NCBI GenBank assembly: GCA_019090585.1
Contig: JAHRVR010000001.1
Location: 1 to 32,043, forward strand
Length of the DNA: 32,043 nucleotides
Reading direction: 5' to 3'
Source: Sphingomonadaceae bacterium
GTDB taxonomy: Bacteria > Pseudomonadota > Alphaproteobacteria > Sphingomonadales > Sphingomonadaceae
The notes beneath the pieces were generated by a model that did not search any database, had not been told where the DNA came from, and saw only the letters and a list, made by a program, of their open reading frames with translations. The translations under genes were made by a program, and so were the position numbers. Positions 8,877 to 17,607 of the stretch are shown here, piece after piece; the stretch's first letter is position 1; every line of letters begins with the position of its first letter.

Positions 8877-11684
8877 GTGAGCGACGATACAGAAATCCCG
8901 AGCACCTTTGGACCAGAGGGCGAATTCAACCGCATCGACATCGTCGATGAAATGAAGACGAGCTACCTCGATTACGCGATGAGCGTTATCGTTAGCCGCG
9001 CCCTCCCCGATGTGCGTGACGGGCTGAAGCCGGTCCACCGGCGCATCCTGTTTGCCAGCCAGGAAGGCGGCATGGTCGCCGGTCGACCCTATCGCAAATC
9101 CGCCAAGATCGTTGGCGACGTGATGGGCAACTACCATCCGCACGGTGACAGCGCGATTTACGATGCTCTGGCGCGCATGACACAGGACTGGTCGATGCGT
9201 CTGCCACTGGTCGATGGCCAGGGCAATTTCGGCTCGATGGATCCGGACCCGCCAGCTTCCATGCGCTATACCGAAGCGCGACTGGCGCGTGTCACCAACA
9301 GCCTGCTTGATGATCTCGATAAGGATACGGTTGATTTTCAGGACAATTATGATGGTTCTCGCCGTGAGCCAAAAGTCCTGCCCGCCAGATTCCCGAACCT
9401 GCTCGTCAATGGCGCCAGCGGCATCGCGGTTGGCATGGCGACCAACATTCCCCCGCACAATCTCGGCGAAGTCATCGACGGCTGCCTCGCTTTTCTCAAC
9501 AACCCGGCGATCACGTCCGAAGAGCTGTTCGAGATCATTCCCGGACCTGATTTCCCAACCGCACCGTTGATCCTCGGCCAATCCGGAGCGCGCGCCGCCC
9601 ATTTGACCGGACGCGGATCAATCCTGATGCGCTGCCGCCATGAGATTGAGGAGGGGCGCGGAGACCGACGTTCGCTCGTTCTGACTTCCATTCCGTTCCA
9701 GGTCGGCAAGTCAAATCTCGTTGAAAAGATTGCCGAGGCGGCAAAGGACAAGCGAGTGGAAGGCATTTCCGACATTCGCGATGAATCCAGTCGTGAAGGC
9801 ATGCGCGTCGTTGTCGATCTCAAACGAGATGCCACACCGGAAGTCGTGCTCAATCAGATCTGGCGTCACAGCCCTGCTCAATCCAGCTTTCCCGCCAACA
9901 TGCTGGCGATCTGCGGAGGACGTCCCGAGGTCCTGAGTCTGCGTGACATCATCAAGGCCTTCGTTACTTTCCGTGAAGAAGTTATCACGCGGCGCACCAA
10001 GTTTGAGCTGAACAAGGCGCGTGACCGGGCGCATATCTTGCTTGGCCTCGTTATCGCCGTCACCAACCTTGACGAAGTGGTGGTGATCATCCGCGGGGCT
10101 TCCAACCCCGCCGAGGCACGTGCCAAACTTCTTACGCGCGACTGGCCGATAGGTGACATCGCGCAGTACATTCGTCTGGTTGAAGCGATCGAACCCGATG
10201 CTGAACAGGAAGGCGGCACTTATCGGCTGTCCGCAGCGCAAGTCAAAGCGATCCTCGATCTGCGCCTTCACCGCCTCACGGCGCTGGGCCGCGACGAGAT
10301 TGGGGACGAGCTTAAGGAACTGGCCGTTGCCATCGAGGAACATCTGTCCATCCTGGCTGATCGCGTGAAGCTATATGGCGTGATGCGCGACGAGCTTATC
10401 GAAGTGCGCGATGCCTATGCCACGCCTCGCGTGTCGGAAATCACCGCCGCTGTCGACGGGATCGACGATGAAGACCTGATCGCGCGCGATGAGATGGTCG
10501 TGACCGTCACGCTGGATGGTTATATCAAGCGCACTCCGCTCTCCACCTTCAGGGCGCAAAACCGGGGCGGCAAGGGCCGTGCCGGCATGGCGACCAAGGA
10601 AGAGGACGCCATTTCGGACATGTTCGTCACTTCGACGCACAATCCGGTGCTGTTCTTCTCAACATCGGGCAAAGTCTATCGCCTCAAGGTCTGGAAACTG
10701 CCCGAAGGCAGCCCTACCACGCGCGGTCGCCCGATCATCAATCTCCTTCCTGCGCTTGACGAAGGGGAAACAATCGCAACGGTCCTTCCTCTGCCGGAAG
10801 ATGAAAATACCTGGGGCGCGCTGCACGTCGTTTTTGCGACCGCCAAGGGCGGCGTTCGCCGTAACAGCATGAGTGCCTTCACAAATGTCCCGTCTAACGG
10901 CAAGTTTGCCATGCGTTTCGAGGACAAATCCGGCGACAGGCTCATCGGTGTTGCCCTGCTCGACAGCAATGACGATGTCCTGCTGGCATCGCGCAATGGC
11001 AAGGCCATCCGTTTCGCCGGCGATGATATACGTGAGTTCCGCAGCCGCACTTCAACCGGGGTGCGCGGCATGAACTTGAAAGGCGATGACGAAGTCATAT
11101 CGCTCTCGATCCTTCACCGCGTCGGGACGAACGCGGAAGAACGCGAGGACTACCTCCGTTTCGCGCCCTGGAAGGCCGAGAAAGAGGGCGAACCACAACT
11201 CTCTGCGGAGCGCTTCGAGGAATTGGCCGAAAGCGAACAGTTCATCCTGACGGTATGCGCCAATGGATATGGCAAACTGTCTTCTGCATACGAATACCGC
11301 CGGATCGGACGTGGCGGTCAGGGCATCGTCAACATCGACAACATCGAACGCAACGGCCCGGTCGTGGCGAGCTTTGCAGCCAGCAAAGAGCACCAGCTGA
11401 TGCTGGTGACCAATCAGGCAAAGCTCATTCGTATCAGCCTGAATTCTCTGCGAGTGATCGGACGAAACAGTGCCGGCGTGCGCCTGTTTGACGTTGCTGA
11501 GGGCGAATTCGTTGTCAGCACGGTCAGGATTGATGACGAGGCCGATCCTGAAAACGAGGCCGAAGAGGCCGTCACCGAGGAAATGCTCGGTCGCGGTTCC
11601 AACGAGACAGAGCCTTATACCACACTGGACCGCGATGATCCGCCGCCTACCGAACCGGGAGGGGACGCGGAGGACGAAGATTGA
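8877..11684 (+). CDS. gyrA: DNA gyrase subunit A
   Basis: Breakage-reunion subunit of gyrase, which introduces negative supercoils. 935 residues. The start is GTG at 8877: an in-frame TAA lies 21 bases upstream and no earlier-enough ATG exists. N-terminal VSRALPDVRDGLKPVHRRIL, the quinolone-resistance region YHPHGDSAIYDALARM with S92 and D96 (E. coli S83/D87 equivalents, both unmutated), and the active Tyr in MRYTEAR (Y131) are all present. The GyrA box, QNRGGKG (about 560-566), marks it as GyrA rather than ParC and begins the C-terminal DNA-wrapping beta-pinwheel. The tail is acidic (about 900-935), which can modulate wrapping. Slightly longer than E. coli GyrA (875 residues). Confidence 0.98.
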   Translation: MSDDTEIPSTFGPEGEFNRIDIVDEMKTSYLDYAMSVIVSRALPDVRDGLKPVHRRILFASQEGGMVAGRPYRKSAKIVGDVMGNYHPHGDSAIYDALARMTQDWSMRLPLVDGQGNFGSMDPDPPASMRYTEARLARVTNSLLDDLDKDTVDFQDNYDGSRREPKVLPARFPNLLVNGASGIAVGMATNIPPHNLGEVIDGCLAFLNNPAITSEELFEIIPGPDFPTAPLILGQSGARAAHLTGRGSILMRCRHEIEEGRGDRRSLVLTSIPFQVGKSNLVEKIAEAAKDKRVEGISDIRDESSREGMRVVVDLKRDATPEVVLNQIWRHSPAQSSFPANMLAICGGRPEVLSLRDIIKAFVTFREEVITRRTKFELNKARDRAHILLGLVIAVTNLDEVVVIIRGASNPAEARAKLLTRDWPIGDIAQYIRLVEAIEPDAEQEGGTYRLSAAQVKAILDLRLHRLTALGRDEIGDELKELAVAIEEHLSILADRVKLYGVMRDELIEVRDAYATPRVSEITAAVDGIDDEDLIARDEMVVTVTLDGYIKRTPLSTFRAQNRGGKGRAGMATKEEDAISDMFVTSTHNPVLFFSTSGKVYRLKVWKLPEGSPTTRGRPIINLLPALDEGETIATVLPLPEDENTWGALHVVFATAKGGVRRNSMSAFTNVPSNGKFAMRFEDKSGDRLIGVALLDSNDDVLLASRNGKAIRFAGDDIREFRSRTSTGVRGMNLKGDDEVISLSILHRVGTNAEEREDYLRFAPWKAEKEGEPQLSAERFEELAESEQFILTVCANGYGKLSSAYEYRRIGRGGQGIVNIDNIERNGPVVASFAASKEHQLMLVTNQAKLIRISLNSLRVIGRNSAGVRLFDVAEGEFVVSTVRIDDEADPENEAEEAVTEEMLGRGSNETEPYTTLDRDDPPPTEPGGDAEDED

Positions 11685-11688
11685 TCGA

Positions 11689-12357
11689 CTAGTCTTCGCG
11701 CGCCGCCCGGTCACCGCGTAAGGTCTGAATTGCGCCGGTGCAGATCAGGAAATGCCCCAGATAGAACAGAGGCCAGGCAAGCAGGTTGCCCGCTTCACTG
11801 TCTCCAAGCGGCCCCATCCCGGCAATGCTGATCAGGCTTGAGGCCACATAGAACGTAGCCCCGGCCCCAACCCGGTATCGCGGGAATACACTTACCCAGG
11901 CCGAAGCTGCCATCCCTCCCACGGCCAGTCCAAAAGTCGCCGCCGTTGCCTGTGCCGGATGGCCGGCTGCCATGAACCACGCAATAAGGGGCGTAAGCAA
12001 AAGCAACGCCGTAGCAGCAATTTTCTGCGATCCTGACGCAGTCTCGCGCCGGTTCTGGATGAAGACGCCGATCAGCAGACCAAGCCCGGCGACCAGTGCA
12101 AGCGTGCCGATGAACACATGAAGTTCGAGCGCAACGACTCCAATTGCGCCAAGCGCCATCGCCCCTGCAATCATCCGGGCATGACCGCTGCCATGCCGGA
12201 GCAATGCGTATAGCGCCAACAACAAGACGGATGCTGCTTCGATCACCATCAGGTACCCACCCGGAAACCGGGCGTCTTTCAGCAGATAATAGGCAATTGC
12301 CGCTGCCAGACTCGCCAGCAAAAAGGGCCGTCTTTCCAGAAGTGCGCGTTTGGGCAT
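11689..12357 (-). CDS. YhhN/TMEM86-family membrane protein (lysoplasmalogenase-like)
   Basis: 222 residues, almost entirely hydrophobic, with about seven or eight membrane helices separated by short polar loops. The C-terminal FYVASSLISIAG and LAWPLFYLGHFLICTG segments resemble the YhhN family, whose animal members hydrolyse lysoplasmalogens; bacterial roles are mostly unproven. A good Shine-Dalgarno GAGAGGA lies upstream of the ATG. The stop falls only 4 bases after the gyrA stop (convergent). It is divergent from trmFO with about 67 bases between. Family assignment is by overall pattern, not by a diagnostic motif, so it could be another polytopic protein. Confidence 0.65.
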   Translation of the reverse strand: MPKRALLERRPFLLASLAAAIAYYLLKDARFPGGYLMVIEAASVLLLALYALLRHGSGHARMIAGAMALGAIGVVALELHVFIGTLALVAGLGLLIGVFIQNRRETASGSQKIAATALLLLTPLIAWFMAAGHPAQATAATFGLAVGGMAASAWVSVFPRYRVGAGATFYVASSLISIAGMGPLGDSEAGNLLAWPLFYLGHFLICTGAIQTLRGDRAARED

Positions 12358-12424
12358 GGGAAAATCCTCTCTCAGGCGCAGCTAAGCCTTGTTTCGACCA
12401 CGCGACAAGCGGTAGGCGCGGGTT

Positions 12425-13747
12425 ATGAGCCATCAAATCCACATTATCGGCGGCGGACTGGCCGGCTGCGAGGCCGCCTGGCAACTCGCACGGCGCGGAA
12501 TTCGCGTTCGTCTTTCTGAAATGCGCGGAACCGGCGAAAGGTCCCCCGCCCATCAGACGGACGCACTGGCAGAACTCGTTTGTTCAAACAGTTTTCGTTC
12601 CGACGACGATACGAAGAATGCGGTCGGGCTGCTCCACCACGAAATGCGGCAGTGTGATTCTCTGGTCATGGCGGCGGCCGCTGTTGCTCAGGTACCCGCA
12701 GGATCGGCTCTTGCGGTGGACCGCGACGTCTTTTCCGCAGAAGTTGAGCGCGAGCTCTCCGCCCTGCCCAATCTGGAGCTAGTGCGCGAGCGAACCGACA
12801 CATTGCCCCCGGAAGGTTTGACGATCGTGGCAACCGGGCCACTCACCGCCGCAACGCTGGCGCAGAGCATCGCCGCAGCCACCGGCAGCGACAGCCTGGC
12901 CTTCTTCGATGCGATCGCCCCGATCATCTATCGCGAAAGCATAGACATGGACATCTGCTGGATGGCCTCGCGGTGGGACAAGGGAGAAACGAAAGACTAC
13001 ATCAACTGTCCGATGGACAGGGAGCAATATCTGGCCTTCCACGCGGGCCTGATCGCGGGTGAAAAAACCAGCTTCAAGGAATGGGAAGAGAACACGCCCT
13101 ATTTCGAAGGCTGTATGCCGATCGAAGTGATGGCCGAACGCGGAGTCGATACGCTCCGCTACGGGCCGATGAAACCGGTGGGACTGGATAACCCACGCAC
13201 CGGCCGCTGGCCTTATGCTGTGGTGCAGTTGCGGCAGGACAACAAGATGGGCACACTGTGGAATATGGTCGGCTTCCAGACGAAGCTGAAGCACGGTGCG
13301 CAAAAGGCGCTGCTGCGAACGATTCCCGGGCTGGAGGGTGCAGAATTTGCACGGCTGGGCGGGCTGCACCGTAACACCTTCCTGAACTCACCGCTGCTTC
13401 TCGACCGGCAGTTTCGCCTCAAGTCCGCGCCGCACATTCGCTTTGCAGGCCAGATTACCGGCTGCGAAGGCTATGTTGAAAGCGCCGCAATTGGCATGAT
13501 GGCTGGGCTCATGGCGGCCTCGGAGATTGCCGGGCGCGAATGGACTGCGCCGCCCCGCTCAACGGCCATGGGCGCCTTGCTTTCCCATGTGACAGGAGAT
13601 GCAGAAGCCGAGAATTATCAGCCGATGAATGTCAATTTCGGCCTGTTCCCGCCGCTGCACGATGTAAAGAAGAAGCAGCGCAAAGAAGCCTATACCAGCC
13701 GTGCCAAAGGGGATTTGGCGACCTGGCTCCCGGCAATCTCGGCCTGA
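12425..13747 (+). CDS. trmFO: TrmFO, folate/FAD-dependent tRNA (uracil-54 C5)-methyltransferase
   Basis: Forms ribothymidine at position 54 of tRNA using methylenetetrahydrofolate as methyl donor and FAD as reductant. 440 residues. The Rossmann FAD motif [16 protein letters not shown] is at about 7-22. Other family signatures are [61 protein letters not shown] and [13 protein letters not shown]. Length is normal. The stop is directly adjacent, with no gap, to the stop of the convergent EF-hand gene. Confidence 0.97.
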   Translation: MSHQIHIIGGGLAGCEAAWQLARRGIRVRLSEMRGTGERSPAHQTDALAELVCSNSFRSDDDTKNAVGLLHHEMRQCDSLVMAAAAVAQVPAGSALAVDRDVFSAEVERELSALPNLELVRERTDTLPPEGLTIVATGPLTAATLAQSIAAATGSDSLAFFDAIAPIIYRESIDMDICWMASRWDKGETKDYINCPMDREQYLAFHAGLIAGEKTSFKEWEENTPYFEGCMPIEVMAERGVDTLRYGPMKPVGLDNPRTGRWPYAVVQLRQDNKMGTLWNMVGFQTKLKHGAQKALLRTIPGLEGAEFARLGGLHRNTFLNSPLLLDRQFRLKSAPHIRFAGQITGCEGYVESAAIGMMAGLMAASEIAGREWTAPPRSTAMGALLSHVTGDAEAENYQPMNVNFGLFPPLHDVKKKQRKEAYTSRAKGDLATWLPAISA

Positions 13748-14215
13748 TCAGCAACGGCATTTCCGCTTGGATGGTTTCTTGGGCCGGGTCTTTGAAAATT
13801 CGCTACGCGACAGTTCAAGATTACCGTCGGCGTCGGCCTTGCCGAACTTGTCGACCGTGGTGACCGCCCATTCCTCAAATGTCAGCAAATTGTTGCCGTC
13901 CACGTCAAGCCTGCGAAATGCAGATGTGCGTCTTGAGAGCATTTCATTGCGCGTGATACGCCCGTCGTGGTCCCGGTCATAAGTGCGAAACCGGCGTTGT
14001 TCGCGTGACAGCTCAGTCGCTTCGGGTGGAACTGGTCCCACCATTCCTTCAAGATCCGCGATTGGTATTTCTTCCGGATCAACAGCAGCCGCGTCCGGAG
14101 CCTCGACAGCAGGCGGTAGCTCGCCCTGCTCCACTTGTGCGCGCCCTTGCAGCCAGAAGAGCCCGGCTGAAACGAACAGCAATGCAGATAAAGCTCCCAG
14201 CACAATTCGGTTCAT
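13748..14215 (-). CDS. Exported EF-hand protein
   Basis: 155 residues with a hydrophobic N-terminus (about 4-22, signal peptide or anchor) and a Pro/Ala/Glu-rich linker. Three calcium-binding-type loops follow: DRDHDGRITRNE (80-91), DVDGNNLLTFEE (104-115) and DADGNLELSRSE (128-139). All have acidic residues at positions 1, 3 and 12. The C-terminus is strongly basic and ends CRC. Shine-Dalgarno GAGGGAG sits 5 bases before the ATG. A calcium-binding periplasmic or membrane-anchored protein is likely; the target is unknown. It is separated by about 37 bases from the upstream phytoene-synthase-like gene and may share its transcript. Confidence 0.82.
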   Translation of the reverse strand: MNRIVLGALSALLFVSAGLFWLQGRAQVEQGELPPAVEAPDAAAVDPEEIPIADLEGMVGPVPPEATELSREQRRFRTYDRDHDGRITRNEMLSRRTSAFRRLDVDGNNLLTFEEWAVTTVDKFGKADADGNLELSRSEFSKTRPKKPSKRKCRC

Positions 14216-14251
14216 GACCGCTCCCTCTTTCAGCTTGATGCTAGCATCCGA

Positions 14252-14908
14252 TCAGAAACCTAACAATCCGAGACGCATGGCCGGGATAAACGAATGTGCG
14301 GAAATCTCACCGAGGTCCCCGCCCTTGCGCGCCGATCTGGCGGCTAGCCCATGCAGCACGGTCAATGGCCGCAAATCCCGCGGCAAGGCGCTCTTCTCCC
14401 ACTTCAATCCAGCAAAAACGCGCCGGGCAGCCTCCCGATCCTCAGGCGATTCTAGCCGTGTCGCCAAATCGGCGATTGCCCATTCGCGCCCCATCCTTCG
14501 TGCCTGAGAAGATGCCCCTTCATGCCCAAGCAATCCGGCAAGCACGGAAAATGCATCGCCTCTTGCGGCGGCAAGAGCTTCAATCGCCTGATCATCCAGC
14601 GGTGTGCCGCCCGCAAAATGCTCCCACCCATCGACTAGGCCGACGAGTTCGGGTGCCTTCCCCTCCCAGTGGGCAAGAAGCGCAAACAACGGCTCGCCCG
14701 CTGGCCATTGGCCCGGCTCTTGCGAGAGTGCTTCGCGCCACCAGGCAAGCTTGATCTGCGCGAGCACCGGTTCGCTTGTGCGGCGCACAGTGTCCGCTAT
14801 CCGGTTGTCGAAACCCAATAGCGCCAAAGTAGCATCGCGGGCTCTGCGCGGCGCATAAGATAAGGCGAGCCGTTGCAGGATTGGCAGGGTTTCGATCAAC
14901 TCACGCAT
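14252..14908 (-). CDS. Squalene/phytoene synthase-family protein without catalytic Asp motifs
   Basis: About 218 residues. LAWWREAL and RRVFAGLKWEKSALPRDLRPLTVL-type segments match the squalene/phytoene synthase fold, and length is shorter than true phytoene synthases (about 300). The two Asp-rich DxxxD motifs that bind the diphosphate through magnesium are not visible: the first position reads DNRIADTVRR and the second EWAIADLATRL. It is therefore probably a non-catalytic family member like NDUFAF6, which helps assemble respiratory complex I; this is analogy only. The track start at 14917 is a TTG; the ATG at 14908 (MRELIETL) is more likely. Confidence 0.72.
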   Translation of the reverse strand: MRELIETLPILQRLALSYAPRRARDATLALLGFDNRIADTVRRTSEPVLAQIKLAWWREALSQEPGQWPAGEPLFALLAHWEGKAPELVGLVDGWEHFAGGTPLDDQAIEALAAARGDAFSVLAGLLGHEGASSQARRMGREWAIADLATRLESPEDREAARRVFAGLKWEKSALPRDLRPLTVLHGLAARSARKGGDLGEISAHSFIPAMRLGLLGF

Positions 14909-14917
14909 TTCATGCAA

Positions 14918-15223
14918 GCGTCCGTAAGATTCAAATTAACCAGGATCGACGACCGATTTGTTGCGTCCGGAAATCCCCGGCCCCAACCTGACAGCCATGC
15001 CAGCAGCCTGAAAATCAACGAGGGAACCGTTGCAGCCACAAGGTTTTGAACTGCCACAGTCCCGCTGTCCAGCGCGAGATGATTGCCTGTTTCATCCATT
15101 CGGCGGCCCACGCCATGCGGTATTGTTAAGGATCGGTTTACCCAAATGTTTCAGACTGAAGTCACATTCCGCCGCTAAGTCCTGAACATTAGCAAAGTAA
15201 GTCCTATCACCACAGGTGGCCCT
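14918..15223. other. Intergenic region upstream of the Tad module
   Basis: About 300 bases with no convincing gene. It should hold the promoters of the divergent phytoene-synthase-like gene and the Tad operon. Near the Tad side an 8-base direct repeat TAAGTCCT occurs at 15176-15183 and 15198-15205, 22 bases apart. The Shine-Dalgarno AGGTGG (15214-15219) lies 4 bases before the Tad ATG. Confidence 0.5.
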
Positions 15224-16534
15224 ATGTTCAACGCACCACGCCGGTTTTTTCAGAAATTGCTTGGGAACTTAAGCGGCAATGCCGCGATGCTGGTTGCGCT
15301 TGGTATGCCGGTACTGATCGGCGGCACGGGCCTTGCGGTGGACACCGCGCAATGGTTCCTATGGAAGCGCGAATTGCAGCACGCTGTGGATCAGGCCGCA
15401 GTCGGCGGTGCGTGGGCACTTTCCAAGAAAGAATCCGATAGTTATTTCGAGGAACATTTCTACTTTCGTTACCGTGCATGGCAGGAATACAGCAACAACC
15501 GCGCCATCACGAAAGACTTCTCAAGCTGGCCCTCTATCACTCTGGCCAACTACGCAGGTGGCGATAACAACAGTGTCATAGTTGCCGCCTCGGCGACCAA
15601 GAAGCTGCCGTTCAGCGGCTTCATCACCAGCGACTCCGTGACAATTCGAGTGAGAGCGCAAGCATCTTTTGCTTCTGGGGCAGACTACAATGCCTGTCTC
15701 GTTGCCCTGAACGAAAGTGACGATGATACGCTGTCTATTGGTGGCAATGCCACCGTGAAGGCGCAATGCGGCCTTGCTGCACTTTCCTGTGAGGAAGATG
15801 CAGTCGTCATCGATGGGTCTGCAACGGTTGAAACCGATTCAATTGCCACATGCGGCACCGCAAATGTGCCGGAGGAACTTGAGGGTGTTGTGACCGAAGG
15901 TCTCCAGGGTCTTCAGGATATGTATGCGGCCCTGACACCGCCTGACAATCCGACTGCTCAAAACTACAAATGCACCGGCAAGGGCAACAAAAAACAGGCA
16001 TCGATCAGTCCTGGCACATACTCGGGCGGTCTTGTCGTCAAATGCACAACCGTCCTCGCCTCTGGAATCTATGTCATCGACGGAGGCGTGCTTGACCTTG
16101 CCGCAAACTATGATGTCACCGGCACCAATGTGATGTTCGTCCTGAAAAACGGCGCCAGGATGAAGTTTGGCGGCAACGGAAATGGCAACAAGATCACTCT
16201 GACTCCGATCGACGCGGCAACCCTTGCCAACACGCCATATGCCGGCCAGTCAGACGACTATGAAGGTATGCTCGTGTTCGAAGACAGAGATAATAATCCG
16301 TCGAACCCCGGGCATCTACTCAATGGCAATTCACAGTCGCTGATAGAGGGGCTGATCTACCTTCCTTCTGGAGAGATGACAGTGCTCGGCACGGCCGATG
16401 TCGCCTCGCAATGCCTCCAGATCTCTGCCAACAAAATCAGAATTTCGGGCAGCGCGGTACTGGAAACCCTTTGCCCGACTGAGGAAACAACCTCGGTTGG
16501 AACGTCGGTTACTGATGTAAGGCTGGTGGCATGA
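15224..16534 (+). CDS. Tad/TadG-like pilus-assembly protein with beta-rich C-terminal region
   Basis: 436 residues, first of the module. The N-terminus has a basic stretch, then GNAAMLVALGMPVLIGGTGLAVD (about 18-40), the membrane anchor of the Tad domain found in Flp-pilus TadE/TadG-type proteins. A helical ELQHAVDQAAVGGAWAL segment follows. The C-terminal two thirds is Gly/Asn/Thr-rich with repeated short strands such as LSIGGNATVKA, VVIDGSATVET and GVLDLAANYDVTGT, suggesting a beta-helix-like surface domain. It contains several cysteines for disulfides. No vWA motif is seen. Overlaps the next gene by 4 bases (ATGA). Exact role within a Tad pilus is not known. Confidence 0.78.
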   Translation: MFNAPRRFFQKLLGNLSGNAAMLVALGMPVLIGGTGLAVDTAQWFLWKRELQHAVDQAAVGGAWALSKKESDSYFEEHFYFRYRAWQEYSNNRAITKDFSSWPSITLANYAGGDNNSVIVAASATKKLPFSGFITSDSVTIRVRAQASFASGADYNACLVALNESDDDTLSIGGNATVKAQCGLAALSCEEDAVVIDGSATVETDSIATCGTANVPEELEGVVTEGLQGLQDMYAALTPPDNPTAQNYKCTGKGNKKQASISPGTYSGGLVVKCTTVLASGIYVIDGGVLDLAANYDVTGTNVMFVLKNGARMKFGGNGNGNKITLTPIDAATLANTPYAGQSDDYEGMLVFEDRDNNPSNPGHLLNGNSQSLIEGLIYLPSGEMTVLGTADVASQCLQISANKIRISGSAVLETLCPTEETTSVGTSVTDVRLVA

Positions 16535-17046
16535 CCCATTCGCTTCACAAGATCTTCAGGTGCCTTTCCAGGCTTGGCCGCGACAGCAACGGCAGCATGG
16601 TGATTGAAACAGCGCTGGTCACGCCGGTACTTATTCTTATGTCTTTGGGCGGATTCGAAGTCAGCCACATGATATCGCGCCAGCATGAACTGCAAGGCGG
16701 CATTTCCGAAGCCACAGCGATCTCGCTTGCTGCAAATCTTGGGGCGGAAACAGATGTTACCGAGCTCGCTACGCTGCTGCGTAGCTCTCTAGACCTCACG
16801 GACGGACAGGTCGTCGTCCAAAAAGTGTTCCGATGCGATGCCAGCACGAACTTTGTTGAACTCTCATCCGAATGCGAAAATTTCTACGGCAGTTCAACCG
16901 ATAACAGCGGCGGCGGTAACGATGCGGATACCATTTCATCCTATGTGAAGCTGCAACTCACGGACACTTATACGCCGGTCTGGTCAAAGTTCGGCGTCGG
17001 TGGGGCCGTCACTTACAAGGTTGAACGAATGGTCCAACTGTCATGA
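16531..17046 (+). CDS. TadE-like pseudopilin/pilus-assembly protein
   Basis: 171 residues. After a basic N-terminus, GSMVIETALVTPVLILMSLGGFE forms a pilin-like membrane segment with the Gly followed by Glu typical of TadE pseudopilins. The remainder is a small extracytoplasmic domain with two cysteines (CDAS, CENF) and a Ser/Asp/Gly-rich linker. Starts in an ATGA overlap with the previous gene and ends in one with the next, so the three are co-translated. The membrane segment could be cleaved by a prepilin peptidase, but none is encoded here. Confidence 0.8.
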   Translation: MTHSLHKIFRCLSRLGRDSNGSMVIETALVTPVLILMSLGGFEVSHMISRQHELQGGISEATAISLAANLGAETDVTELATLLRSSLDLTDGQVVVQKVFRCDASTNFVELSSECENFYGSSTDNSGGGNDADTISSYVKLQLTDTYTPVWSKFGVGGAVTYKVERMVQLS

Positions 17047-17483
17047 CACCCAGACTGCCATATCGCGAAGTGTTCAAAGACCGCGATGGCGCAGCGGCCA
17101 TTGAGTTCGCGCTGCTTGCTCCGGTCGTGATCGTGATGCTGTTGGGGGTGCTCATGATCGGCCTCTATATGCAGGACTATAATTCGGTCAGGTCAATCGC
17201 CTTCGATGTTGAACGCTATACGGTCGTTGAATACCAGAAGAACAACAATATGCTGCCCGCGCAAATTACTCAGGTCGCTTACGCGATTGGCAGGCAGTCG
17301 CCTTATAACTTCGACAGCGACCGCCTTTATGCCCTCGTCGAAGAAGAGCCAACAGGCGTGACGGGGGCGAAGAAATATTTGCTCACGCTTTCCTATACAC
17401 CGGCAGAAATCAGCGCGATCATGAAGATCCAGCCGCCGACGATCACGCAGACGCAGTCGATCATCGTCCCAACTGCTTCTTGA
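17043..17483 (+). CDS. TadE-like pseudopilin/pilus-assembly protein
   Basis: 146 residues. GAAAIEFALLAPVVIVMLLGVLMIG is a textbook TadE-like N-terminal segment with the conserved Glu at position +5 after Gly. The rest is a short periplasmic domain without cysteines. Third gene of the first three-gene module. A GC-rich palindrome GCGGCCGGGCCGC starts directly after its stop (17484-17496) but has no T-run, so it is a weak terminator candidate. Confidence 0.82.
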   Translation: MTPRLPYREVFKDRDGAAAIEFALLAPVVIVMLLGVLMIGLYMQDYNSVRSIAFDVERYTVVEYQKNNNMLPAQITQVAYAIGRQSPYNFDSDRLYALVEEEPTGVTGAKKYLLTLSYTPAEISAIMKIQPPTITQTQSIIVPTAS

Positions 17484-17607
17484 GCGGCCGGGCCGCCGCG
17501 CATGCTCCAACGCACCCCAAGGCGCAATGTGAGCTGCAAACCTTTAGCGCAAATCTCTCCAGATTAACCAATTATATTCGTCAAACCGTTACGGGTTCTG
17601 CCCTAAT
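17484..17607. promoter_or_regulatory. Gap between the two Tad modules (probable promoter region)
   Basis: About 124 bases separate the modules, far more than the 4-base overlaps within them, so a separate promoter for the second module is likely. An AT-rich patch TTATATTCGTC at about 17572-17582 could be a -10 region; the -35 is unclear. Inference only. Confidence 0.3.

Noticed and set aside
8613-9602. 329-codon minus-strand ORF opposite gyrA
   Set aside because: Lies across the start of an unambiguous gyrA and its promoter region; composition is that of a shadow frame.
17484-17496. GC-rich palindrome after the first Tad module as an intrinsic terminator
   Set aside because: No T-run follows, and the one-base centre makes a workable loop short; left as a note only.
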